Positions 37,251-44,869 of a stretch of DNA of 57,313 nucleotides are shown piece by piece. Location: contig JAFAUB010000039.1 in the NCBI GenBank assembly GCA_019243635.1, forward strand, positions 1-57,313, in the 5' to 3' direction. The translations under genes and the position numbers were made by a program. This stretch comes from Pseudonocardiales bacterium. GTDB lineage: Bacteria; Actinomycetota; Actinomycetes; Mycobacteriales; Pseudonocardiaceae. The notes beneath the pieces were generated by a model that was not told the origin of the DNA, did no database searches, and worked only from the letters and a program-made list of their open reading frames with translations. The first letter of the stretch is position 1, and each line of letters opens with the position of its first letter.

Positions 37251-37785
37251 ATGACCGAGGCGTCCGCTGGGTCCGCCCCCGTCGGGGCGCGCCGGTACTC
37301 CAATGTCGCGCCGCGTGAGGACGAGAACGACCCGCAGCCGGACAACGAGGGTGAGTGGCTCGTCGCCGGCCGCACCTCGGCGGGCGTGCTGGTGGTCGCG
37401 CCGAACTCCCGGTACACGTTCTCCTTTCTGCGTCCGGCCGGCACCCCGTTGCGTGAGGTGCGGGTGCCGGAGTCGAGCTCCCGGTTTCGCTCCCGTGATG
37501 TCTTCCCGCGGCTACGGCAACCTGAAGACCACCTGGTCGCAGCCGCCGGCGCCCTCAGGTACCCGGGTGTGGGTACAGGTCGGTGACCGCGGCGTCGAGG
37601 CGACCGTCAGTGACGGCACGTTCGAGGTGCCGGCCGGGCAGACGTCGTTCGCGCCCGGAAGCTCCGGGTGGCGCACCCCCGTCGGGGACATCATCTGGTA
37701 TGAGGTGTTCGCCCGCGGCGCCAGCGCCGCCGCGCTGCTCGGCCATCCGGCGGCGGGCACCGAGGTCAAACTCACCCCGCGTTGA
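37251..37785 (+). pseudogene. Frameshifted remnant of an unrecognised protein
   Basis: Two overlapping frames read as one protein. The first (37251 to about 37500) gives SNVAPREDENDPQPDNEGEW and a segment ending PESSSRFRSRDVFPR. The second (about 37500 to 37785) gives GYGNLKTTWSQPPAPSGTRV, then QVGDRGVEATVSDGTFEVP and a tail ending GTEVKLTPR. A single-base shift near 37500-37512 would join them. I do not recognise the family; the beta-rich composition would fit a C-terminal domain of a secreted protein. A stop codon lies directly before the first ATG. Confidence 0.5.
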
Positions 37786-37985
37786 GGCGGGGCGGGTACT
37801 CGACGTCGCCGCGCACCTCGGGCGTGCCCTGTCCACGGCCACCTGCGGGCATCCCCTCGACCTCGAGGGCTGGGGAGGTGGAACCGGCGACAACAGACCT
37901 CGGTGCAGACACCGCAACGCCGCTCATCCGAGAACTTCCATGCCCCTAAGACAGGGGAAACCTCTGCTTCGAGGTGGGTCGCCGG

Positions 37986-38105
37986 TCACATTCTGCGCAT
38001 ACGCAGGTAGCGGCGGAAATCTGATAACGAGAGAAGCCCGAGAGTGAGCAGGCCAAGGACGATGATCGCTGCCAGTACTGCTGCGAAGTAGCCAACGACG
38101 TCCAT
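37986..38105 (-). CDS. 39-residue single-pass membrane protein, DUF6893-like
   Basis: ATG at 38105, stop at 37986-37988, with a purine-rich GACGGGGAC just upstream. The product starts MDVVGYFAAVLAAIIVLGLL, continues with a short hydrophobic stretch and ends SDFRRYLRMRRM: one membrane helix and a basic cytoplasmic end. This resembles the very small actinobacterial proteins annotated as DUF6893 (hydrophobic helix then D-x-x-R-Y-L-R-x-R-R-M). It contains a TTA leucine codon. The function is unknown. It lies isolated between a frameshifted remnant and the GH43-like gene. Confidence 0.75.
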   Translation of the reverse strand: MDVVGYFAAVLAAIIVLGLLTLGLLSLSDFRRYLRMRRM

Positions 38106-38349
38106 GTGTCCCCGTCTTTCAGTGGTTCAGCGTGGTCTGCGCCCGCAACACCGTCGGCCGGCGACCGCGAGCCTCATCGGCTGCGATGTCCTCCACCCGG
38201 CGCGTTCCCTCCACGACAACTTAGCGGGCACTGTTGCATTAAGCAATCGGCCCAGCCGACCTCCTCCACTCGCGCGCCCAGAAGCCCTGCGGAAGTCCGA
38301 CCGGCGGATGACATCCCCGACCTCGACGCGCAAGCCAAGACCGCCTTGA
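38106..38349. other. 244-base gap without a supported gene
   Basis: No convincing coding region on either strand. Part of it is lower in GC (about 38215-38245). It lies between the start of the small membrane gene and the end of the GH43-like gene. It might hold debris of an insertion, but nothing specific is recognised. Confidence 0.3.
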
Positions 38350-39510
38350 TCATGGGCAAGGGAACGCCCCGCCGGCCTGACCGGTTGGCCGCGTTGGGTT
38401 GTGCATCCCTGCAGCTGGCCCGCGACCGTGGACCTCTCTTCGATCCGGGGGCAGGATCCGGATGTTGTGGCGGTGGTGCTGATGGCGGTCACCGAGCAGA
38501 ACGACCCTCGGGTGGTCGTGGTGGTCCCAGCCCAGCCCCACCACGAACATGGCGCGGTGGGTGGGGGTGGTGTAGGCGTGGAAGACCAGAAAATCGTGCC
38601 GGTGGGTGTGCAGCACGTCTTGGCCGCCCGGGTTCAGATACGCGTCATCAAACGTGTGCTGGTTGAGGAACTGTCCGTGGTGCTTGACGAACTCATCGCA
38701 CAGCGCGTCCGCGGTGGCGTAGTTGATGAAGTAGCGGCCGCCGTGGTAGGCGTTCGCCGAGTAGAACAGCACATACCTGCCGCCATGGCGGAGCATCGCC
38801 GGCGCCTCCACGACGTGGTCTTCATCGGCCCGGTCCGCCCGGATCACCGCCCGCCGGTGGCCGATCGTGTCGGTGCCGTCGGCGGTCAGCCGTTGCAGCC
38901 AGATCGTGGCGTTACCCCGGCGGGTGGCGCTGTAGAGCAGGTAGTGCCGGCCGTCGGTGTCGGTGAATGGCTTGGGGTCGATGGCACCGGTATCCCCGGG
39001 CCGGCACACCAGCGGGTGCGATCCGACCGGGTGGAACGGACCCTCCGGCGCCCACGCCCACGCGACCCCGATGCACTGGGCACGCCGGCTCGCCGACCGG
39101 GCGGTGAAGTACAGCAGGTAACCGTCGTCGCCGCGGGCGGTGACCGCCGGTGCCCACACGCTGCCCTCACCGGGAGCGGTCGTATCCACCCACGCCGGCA
39201 ACTCGGGCAGGGCATCACGGGCATGGCTCCAGCCACCGGTCAAGCGAGTCGAGCGCCGCACCGGAACGTGCAAGGTTCTCCCTCCATAGCGGCTGGCCGT
39301 GGAGTAGGCGTAGTAGGTGCCGCCAACCGACAGGACCGTCGGGTCGGGGAAGTCGTGCGAAATCGACGGCTCGATGCGGGCTGGAAGTCCCGCCCCGATG
39401 GTCGTCGCGACCATCGCCGCGACCGCCGGCACGGTCGCCAGCAGGTTCCGCCAACCGCGACCCACCGACAAAGACATCGCCACGAAAGCTAGCCCGACGG
39501 CTGAGCCCAT
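38350..39510 (-). CDS. Secreted GH43-like five-bladed beta-propeller hydrolase
   Basis: 386 residues. A signal-like N-terminus (LLATVPAVAAMVATTIGAGL) is followed by HDFPDPTVLSVGGTYYAYST, where the Asp of DPT is the GH43 general base. EGSVWAPAV, GAIDPKPFTDTDGRHYLLYS (pKa-modulating Asp) and VVEAPAMLRHGGRYVLFYS (general acid Glu) complete the triad. Such enzymes act on arabinans and xylans, which fits a locus that can make UDP-xylose. The C-terminal 45 residues are His/Arg/Pro-rich and unlike the family, so the end may be altered by a frameshift or rearrangement. Confidence 0.82.
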   Translation of the reverse strand: MGSAVGLAFVAMSLSVGRGWRNLLATVPAVAAMVATTIGAGLPARIEPSISHDFPDPTVLSVGGTYYAYSTASRYGGRTLHVPVRRSTRLTGGWSHARDALPELPAWVDTTAPGEGSVWAPAVTARGDDGYLLYFTARSASRRAQCIGVAWAWAPEGPFHPVGSHPLVCRPGDTGAIDPKPFTDTDGRHYLLYSATRRGNATIWLQRLTADGTDTIGHRRAVIRADRADEDHVVEAPAMLRHGGRYVLFYSANAYHGGRYFINYATADALCDEFVKHHGQFLNQHTFDDAYLNPGGQDVLHTHRHDFLVFHAYTTPTHRAMFVVGLGWDHHDHPRVVLLGDRHQHHRHNIRILPPDRREVHGRGPAAGMHNPTRPTGQAGGAFPCP

Positions 39511-39558
39511 CCCGTGCGGGGTACTCTTGTCCGCGGCACGACGTCCCCAGCGGGCTGA

Positions 39559-40866
39559 TCAGCCGGGGGCGAGCGATCGCACGGCGGCCAGGGCCGTGTC
39601 GACGTCGGCCGGTGAGTTCACGAGGCTCGGCGCCAGCCGTATGAAGGACGTCGCGTAAGGCGCCGCAGAGGCCACAACGCGTCGTTGCAGCAGGCGGGCC
39701 ACGGCGGCCTCGGGAGTCATCGAGTCCACCTCGAAGCAGACGAGCCCCGAGGACAGCTGCGGGTTGCGCGGCGTGTGCAGCCGGACGTGTTTCATGGCGG
39801 CCAGACCGTCCTTACACTGGGTGTTGAGCTGGTGGATGCGCTCGGCCACCCGCGCGCGGCCGAGCTGGTGGTGGAATGCGAACGCGGCCGGTAGCGCCCA
39901 CAGGTGTTCGAATGCCTTGAACCCCCCGGGTGTGACCCAGGTGGCGCGTGTCGGCCCCGCTGGGGGCCTGTTCTGTATCCAGGCAACGGACAGCTCATGT
40001 TGGAAAGCGGGGATCGTGGGCTGTATGTCGGCCCAGCGTCCGTCGCGCCCCCAGATGACGCCCGTACCGCGCGGTCCCAGGATCCACTTGTGCGTGCCGG
40101 CGGCGAAGAAGTCGAGGCCGATGGCGGCGACCGCCTCGTCCTCCACGCCGAACCCGTGCACGCCGTCCACCACCAGCAGCACGCGGTCGCCGTCGGGTCG
40201 GCTCGCGTTGCGCTCGGCCAGCGCGGCGGCGACCGCGCGCAGCGGAAGCTTCACACCCGTGCCCGAGTGCACCCAGGTGAGCCCCACCACGCGGGTCCGC
40301 GGCCGCAGCGCGCGGCGCAGGCGATCAACGATCTCGTCCTGGGCCGCGGCCGCCGGCTCGTCGTAGAGCGCGATCTTGCGAACGGTCGCTCCGGCGCGGC
40401 CGGCGGCTAAGCGGATGGACTCGTGATGGGAGTAGTGGTCGTGCGTGGTGGTGAGCACCTCCTGCCCGGCGCGCAGCGGCAGGCCGTGGTAGATCAACGC
40501 CAACCCCATGGTGGTGCTGCCCGTGAGCGCCACCTCCTCGGGACGCCCCTCCAGGTACTCGGCGGCTGCCGCCGCGATCGTGGCCGGCATGTCGGACTGG
40601 TTGTGCACGGCCAGGAAGGGGTTCCGGTCGATCGTCCTTCGGTGCCGTTCGATCTCCTCCCGAACGCCGTGTGGATGGGAGGCGAGGAAGAAACTGCTCA
40701 TATGGATGTAGTCGGGTGCGAGATCGAACTGCGCCCGCACCCATTCCCAGTCGGGCACCACCCCAGTGGGGGCCGTTCCGGGGACCTGTGCTGTGCCAGC
40801 GGCGCCCGGCACCGAACATGCGGTCAGCGCAGCCGTTCCGGTGACGAGGAATGCGCGACGGTCCAT
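39559..40866 (-). CDS. Exported class V aminotransferase-fold PLP enzyme (Tat signal with lipobox)
   Basis: 435 residues from the ATG at 40866, chosen because it starts directly at DRRAFLVTGTAALTACS: a twin-Arg signal and a lipobox (L-T-A-C). The mature enzyme has LTGSTTMGLALIYHGLPL, THDHYSHHES, VVDGVHGFGVEDEAVA and the PLP-lysine segment FFAAGTHKWILGPRG, as in isopenicillin N epimerase/cysteine desulfurase-like proteins. Folded export by Tat would allow PLP to be loaded in the cytoplasm. The reaction is unknown. A TTA codon lies at 40410-40408. Confidence 0.85.
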   Translation of the reverse strand: MDRRAFLVTGTAALTACSVPGAAGTAQVPGTAPTGVVPDWEWVRAQFDLAPDYIHMSSFFLASHPHGVREEIERHRRTIDRNPFLAVHNQSDMPATIAAAAAEYLEGRPEEVALTGSTTMGLALIYHGLPLRAGQEVLTTTHDHYSHHESIRLAAGRAGATVRKIALYDEPAAAAQDEIVDRLRRALRPRTRVVGLTWVHSGTGVKLPLRAVAAALAERNASRPDGDRVLLVVDGVHGFGVEDEAVAAIGLDFFAAGTHKWILGPRGTGVIWGRDGRWADIQPTIPAFQHELSVAWIQNRPPAGPTRATWVTPGGFKAFEHLWALPAAFAFHHQLGRARVAERIHQLNTQCKDGLAAMKHVRLHTPRNPQLSSGLVCFEVDSMTPEAAVARLLQRRVVASAAPYATSFIRLAPSLVNSPADVDTALAAVRSLAPG

Positions 40867-40905
40867 GTTCTCCCTCCTCACAGTGTGAACGGCGCGGTCA
40901 GCCCA

Positions 40906-41121
40906 TCACCCGCGCCGCCTGGATCTTTCCGGGTACCTCGCCGACGGCCGGGTCCGCAGCGTGTGCGTGTGGTCCAGCAGCGCTTCCAGCGCTGGTCTCG
41001 GGTGTCCCTGCCCGACGCGGTTGTCGGTGAAGGACCGGTCCAGCGCGACGTCGTCAAGCTGCCGTACCGGTTTTCGGTCCAGGCTGCTTACCCGTCCGTA
41101 CCCGACGCGTTGGCCGTTCAC
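40906..41121 (-). pseudogene. N-terminal fragment of a serine resolvase/invertase
   Basis: From the ATG at 41121 the first 50 residues match the start of Tn3/Hin-family serine recombinases: VGYGRVSSLDRKPVRQLDD (Ser in RVSS as the nucleophile), then ALDRSFTDNRVGQGHPRPAL and EALLDH. After that the sequence becomes unrelated Arg/Pro-rich text and the catalytic and DNA-binding domains are missing. It is a truncated mobile-element relic within the polysaccharide locus. The rest of the 40867-41310 gap shows no other supported gene. Confidence 0.68.
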
Positions 41122-41310
41122 CCCGCCCGCCCTTCGCCGACCGCCGACCTGTCAGGGTAAAGCCTCGACGGTGTCAGTCGAACGAGGAAAGCCCCGAAGA
41201 GCAGTTGAAGCTTCAGCCTGCGGGAATCGACGAGGTCATCCCTTCCGTGCGGAGAATGCTCAAGGAGAAGAAAGGTTGGGCCGTCGGTCCACCGGGCTAT
41301 CGACACCAGT

Positions 41311-42417
41311 TCATCGACGTCGGGCGAGCTGGGCGGTGATGGTGGCGAGCCGGTCGTGGGTGTGGCGCACGTCGAAGGCTTTCGCGGCCAGTGCGGCGGC
41401 CTGTCCCTCGGTGGAGCGCAGGTCGGCGTCGGCGAGGCGTCGCGTGAGGGCCCCGGCTACCGCGTGGGTGTCGCCGACCGGTACCCGGGCTCCCACGCCG
41501 GGGGTGATGGCCTCCGCGAGGCCGGGGATGTCGGAGACCACCACGGAGCACCCGCTGGCCAGCGCCTCCAGCAGGGTCAGCGACAGGCCTTCCCAGCGGG
41601 ATGGCAGGACCACCACGTCGGCCGCCGCGTACCAGGGTCGGGGGTCGGCGACGGGTGGCACGAAGCGTACGCCGGGTGGGGCGCAGCCACGCAGTGCGGG
41701 CAGCAGGTCGCCGTCACCGACGATGCACAGCTGCGCTCCCGCGCAGCGTCGCCGCACCTGGGGCCACGCCGTGAGCAGCACGTCCTGACCCTTCTGCCGG
41801 GTGACCCGGCCAAGGCACACCGCCAGTGGAGCCTGTGCGCCCACCCCCAGCCGGTCCCGGGCGGCGGCGCGCGCCCGCTGGCCGGCCGGCGTGAAGCTCA
41901 CGAGGTCGACGCCGTTGCGGATGACGACGTGGCGGGCGCCCACCCGCCGGTGACGGGCGTGCGCGGCCTCACCCTCGCCGACGCACACGACCAGGTCGGT
42001 CCACCTCGCCGCGAGGCGTTCCCAGGCCAGCGCACCGCGCCCGGTCGCGCCCCCAGCCGCCAGCCAGGACCAGCCGTGCGGTTGGAACAGCGTGGGGCGC
42101 GCCCCTCGCATCGCGAGCCGCCCGGCCAGCCCCGCCTTCGCCGAGTGCAGGTGCACCACGTCGGGCTGGACCGCCCTGACCAGCAGGCGCAGCCGCCGCG
42201 TCTCGGCCACGGTGTCCACGCCGGGGGACCGCGTCGCGGGCCAGTGCAGCCGCGCCACCCCGCGTGCGCCCAGCTCGGCGGCGAGGTGCCCGCCGGAAGG
42301 GCAGGCGACCACGACCCGCCAGCCTCGGGTGAGCTGGTCGGCGGCCACGGTCGCGACGTAGCGGGCCACCCCGGCGCCGGTGGGCTGGGCCGCGTGCAGC
42401 ACGCTCAGGGGACTCAC
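41311..42417 (-). CDS. GT4 family glycosyltransferase
   Basis: 368 residues from the GTG at 42417, which overlaps the deacetylase stop (GTGA). The N-terminal domain starts VLHAAQPTGAGVARYVATV. FQPHGWSW is present, and the donor domain has AVCLGRVTRQKGQDVLLTAW and the E-x7-E region [21 protein letters not shown] retaining sugar transfer on the cytoplasmic face is expected. The gene is in an operon with a polysaccharide deacetylase and two LuxR-type regulators. Confidence 0.9.
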   Translation of the reverse strand: MSPLSVLHAAQPTGAGVARYVATVAADQLTRGWRVVVACPSGGHLAAELGARGVARLHWPATRSPGVDTVAETRRLRLLVRAVQPDVVHLHSAKAGLAGRLAMRGARPTLFQPHGWSWLAAGGATGRGALAWERLAARWTDLVVCVGEGEAAHARHRRVGARHVVIRNGVDLVSFTPAGQRARAAARDRLGVGAQAPLAVCLGRVTRQKGQDVLLTAWPQVRRRCAGAQLCIVGDGDLLPALRGCAPPGVRFVPPVADPRPWYAAADVVVLPSRWEGLSLTLLEALASGCSVVVSDIPGLAEAITPGVGARVPVGDTHAVAGALTRRLADADLRSTEGQAAALAAKAFDVRHTHDRLATITAQLARRR

Positions 42418-43109
42418 CGGCGCAGGTGGTGCCGGTACCACTTGGCGAGCAGTCGCAGCGACCCGTCACGGTCCCCGATGTAGGTCCGTGGCAGGGCGTG
42501 CGGGCCGGTCAGCCGCGAGCGCCAGATCGCGCATCCGTAGTCGTAGCCGGCGGCCCGCACCGCGCCCACGGTCAGCTCGTCCAGGTGCCCGTAGGGGTAG
42601 CAGAAGCCCGCTACCTCCTGACCGGACACCTCCCGCAGGACCGCCCGGCTCCCCGCGACCTCAGCGGTCAGGACATCGCCGTCGCCCCTCGAGGTCAGCG
42701 ACACGTGCCGCCGACCGTGCGAGCCGATCTCCATGCCACCGGCCGCCGCGTGCCGGATCTCCTCGGCCGTCATGAGGGCTTTGCGGGGACCCGCCGCGTC
42801 CCAGGAGTTGGTGCCACCGAGCAGGTCGGCGAGCACGAACACGGTCGCGGTGAAGCCGAACCGCGCCAGCGCGGGCAGCACGTACTCGCAGAAGTCGGCG
42901 TAGCCGTCGTCGAAGGTGAGGCCGACCAGACCCCGGTCGGTACCGTCGCGCCGGGCCGCCAGCAGCTCGCGCATCGAGGTGCCCCGTAGGCCCCGCCGGC
43001 GCAGCCAGCGCAGCTGCTGCTCGAACCGGGCGGGGCGCACGGTCACGAGGTGGGGGTCCTGGTCGTACGGCGCGACCGAGTGGTACATCAGCACCGGAGG
43101 CTCACGCAT
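42414..43109 (-). CDS. NodB-type polysaccharide deacetylase
   Basis: 231 residues of the carbohydrate esterase 4 family. PPVLMYHSVAPYDQDP leads, TFDDGYADF carries the catalytic and metal-binding Asp pair, GSHGRRHVSL the metal His residues, and FCYPYGHLDE the substrate-groove Pro-Tyr. It would remove acetyl groups from GlcNAc-type glycans. No signal peptide is evident from this start, so a cytoplasmic or non-classical location is possible. Its ATG overlaps the LuxR stop by 8 bases. Confidence 0.91.
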   Translation of the reverse strand: MREPPVLMYHSVAPYDQDPHLVTVRPARFEQQLRWLRRRGLRGTSMRELLAARRDGTDRGLVGLTFDDGYADFCEYVLPALARFGFTATVFVLADLLGGTNSWDAAGPRKALMTAEEIRHAAAGGMEIGSHGRRHVSLTSRGDGDVLTAEVAGSRAVLREVSGQEVAGFCYPYGHLDELTVGAVRAAGYDYGCAIWRSRLTGPHALPRTYIGDRDGSLRLLAKWYRHHLRR

Positions 43110-43812
43110 GGCGGGAACCGACCCGGGTGTGGCGGAGCGCCTCCCTCGCCACCGTGACGGCCTCCAGCCGGCTGTGCACGCTCAGCTTCGCGAAGATCTT
43201 GTTGATGTGGGTGCGGACCGTGTTCACCGACATCCCGAGCTCCTCGGCGATCTCCGCCGGGCGGTGCCCCCGCGCCAGGCACACCAGCACGTCGCGCTCC
43301 CGGGGGGTCAGGCTCTCCAGCGGTCCCTCGCGGCGCTGCGCCCGCCCGACATCGGCCCGCAGCTCCCGCAGGACGTGGCCCAGCTGCTCGGGAGGAAAGC
43401 AGGCCTGGCCCTGACCAGCGCACCGCAGTGCGTGGACGAGTGCCTCGACCGAGGACTCCTTCGACACCCACCCGTCGGCTCCCGCCCGCGCGGCGTCGAG
43501 CGCCTGCTCAGGGTCACGGCTCGCGGTGAGGACCACGACGCGCGCGGGCGGCCATGCCGCGCGGAAGCGCCTCAGCGGTGTGGCCGCATCGTGGGCCTGC
43601 GCGACCTCAATGGTGATCACGTCCGGGCGCGCCGCGGTGGCGAGCACATCGGGTTCGGGGTCTCGCGTCGCGCAGTGCCCGACCACGACGAGGTCGGCTG
43701 TGGCGGACAGCCTGGCCGCGAGCGCCTCGACCAGCATCTGCTGGTCGTCGACCAGCAGTACCCGGATCGGGACCACACCGCGAACCGTGCCCAGCCGCAT
43801 CGTCGCGCTCAC
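43102..43812 (-). CDS. LuxR-family regulator with a pseudo-receiver domain (copy 2)
   Basis: 236 residues from the GTG at 43812, two bases after the upstream stop and with GAGGACGGGG in front; an ATG at 43800 is an alternative. The receiver keeps the acidic pair (LLVDDQQM), Thr (VVLTAS) and Lys (WVSKES), but the phospho-acceptor Asp is Glu (DVITIE). The LuxR domain reads LTPRERDVLVCLARGHRPAE and ends TVRTHINKIFAKLSVHSRLE. The linker FPPEQLGHVLRELRADV matches FYPPRQLGVVLRALREDV in copy 1, showing common descent. No kinase gene is nearby. Confidence 0.88.
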   Translation of the reverse strand: MSATMRLGTVRGVVPIRVLLVDDQQMLVEALAARLSATADLVVVGHCATRDPEPDVLATAARPDVITIEVAQAHDAATPLRRFRAAWPPARVVVLTASRDPEQALDAARAGADGWVSKESSVEALVHALRCAGQGQACFPPEQLGHVLRELRADVGRAQRREGPLESLTPRERDVLVCLARGHRPAEIAEELGMSVNTVRTHINKIFAKLSVHSRLEAVTVAREALRHTRVGSRHA

Positions 43813-43814
43813 GG

Positions 43815-44477
43815 CTACCCCGTCCTCGTACGGCCCTCCGGGCCGTGCTGGTCGTGATCGACGAGGTCGTAGCGCACCGCGAAGGTGGCGGCCTCGAGTC
43901 GGGAGTGCACTCCGAGCTTGGTCAGCAGACCCTGCACGTGACTTCGCACGGTGGTGGTCGAGACGCCCAGGCGCAGTGTCATCGCCGGGGTGTCGAGCCC
44001 CTCGACGAGCAAGGCGAGGCATTCCCGCTCGCGGGCCGTCAGGTGAGCCGCGAGCCGGCGCGCTTCGGAGACGTCGGACCGTCCGCCGCCCGCCCGGGGT
44101 GCGTCCAGTACGACCGCCCCGTCGATGACCCGTCCCAGCGCGTGGACCAGTCTGCGGACGCCCCATGTCTTGGGCACGTAGCCGGCGGCCCCCAGCCGGA
44201 CGGCTTTGCGCATCGCGTCGGTATCACCGTCGGCCGCGAGGATGACTATTCGGGTCGCCGGGCTCACCGCGATGATGTGACAGATCGCGCCGACTCCGTC
44301 GCCATCGGAGAAGCGCCGACCCAGCAGGCAGATATCGGGCCGGTGATGGTGGACCGCCTCGATCGTCCCGGTGAGGCTTCGGGCGAGCGCCGGTACTCGG
44401 AACCCCTGCCTGGCCAGTACCGAGACCAGTGATTCCGCGAACACCGCGTGGTCGTCGCCGAGCACGATGCTGGTCAT
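43815..44477 (-). CDS. LuxR-family regulator with a pseudo-receiver domain (copy 3)
   Basis: 220 residues from the ATG at 44477. The receiver acidic pair is present (VLGDDHAV), but the phospho-acceptor Asp is Gly (DICLLGRRFS) and the switch Thr is Ala (VILAAD); Lys remains (YVPKTW). The LuxR domain has LTARERECLALLVEGLDTPA and TTVRSHVQGLLTKLGVHSRL. It heads the minus-strand operon LuxR3-LuxR2-deacetylase-GT4 and starts 20 bases from an iteron-like repeat array at 44498-44580, a natural site for its own operator. Confidence 0.87.
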   Translation of the reverse strand: MTSIVLGDDHAVFAESLVSVLARQGFRVPALARSLTGTIEAVHHHRPDICLLGRRFSDGDGVGAICHIIAVSPATRIVILAADGDTDAMRKAVRLGAAGYVPKTWGVRRLVHALGRVIDGAVVLDAPRAGGGRSDVSEARRLAAHLTARERECLALLVEGLDTPAMTLRLGVSTTTVRSHVQGLLTKLGVHSRLEAATFAVRYDLVDHDQHGPEGRTRTG

Positions 44478-44497
44478 GTCGGATCGAGTCCCCAAAG

Positions 44498-44580
44498 TAT
44501 GGTCGGCCCAGAAGTATGTCGGTACAGGGTATGGTCGGCGCAGAAGTTGTCGGTACAGGGTATGTCGGCGCAGAAAAACC
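44498..44580. promoter_or_regulatory. Five iteron-like direct repeats upstream of the LuxR3 gene
   Basis: Two 31-32 bp units (44498-44529 and 44530-44560) plus a partial third (44561-44580). Each unit divides into two related half-repeats of 14-17 bases, giving five copies close to TATGGTCGGYRCAGRRG. The spacing is about 1.5 helical turns. The array lies immediately upstream of the minus-strand regulator gene and about 290 bases before mfd on the other strand. An operator for a LuxR-type protein is the simplest reading. Confidence 0.6.
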
Positions 44581-44819
44581 GTGATATGCGATTGGCTGCC
44601 TTCAGCATACAACGCGACACGGCGAATCGGTTACCGAGGTCGCCGGACCTGGCACCTAATATGTTCTTCGAGGACTACCGACCCCGCTCGCCGCGCCTGC
44701 CTGCCGCTACCGACCCTGGGCGGTCGAGGACGAGTCCGGATCGGTATCGTAGGGCCACGACCCTCGCGCGCCGGTCCCGTCCCGGGCAGGGGTCCGTTCC
44801 GCGTCGACCACGTCTGCGT

Positions 44820-44853
44820 CCGAACAACGTCGCCGCCCGAACAACGTCGCCGC
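44820..44853 (+). repeat. 17-bp tandem duplication before mfd
   Basis: CCGAACAACGTCGCCGC occurs twice in direct succession (44820-44836 and 44837-44853), ending right before the GAAAGG ribosome site of mfd. It lies in the 5' leader of mfd. The rest of the 44581-44869 gap shows no gene; it should carry the mfd promoter. Confidence 0.75.
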
Positions 44854-44869
44854 CGAAAGGTTCACCACG

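Noticed and set aside
41118..41306. 62-codon minus-strand frame upstream of the resolvase fragment
   Set aside because: No family resemblance and no ribosome site.
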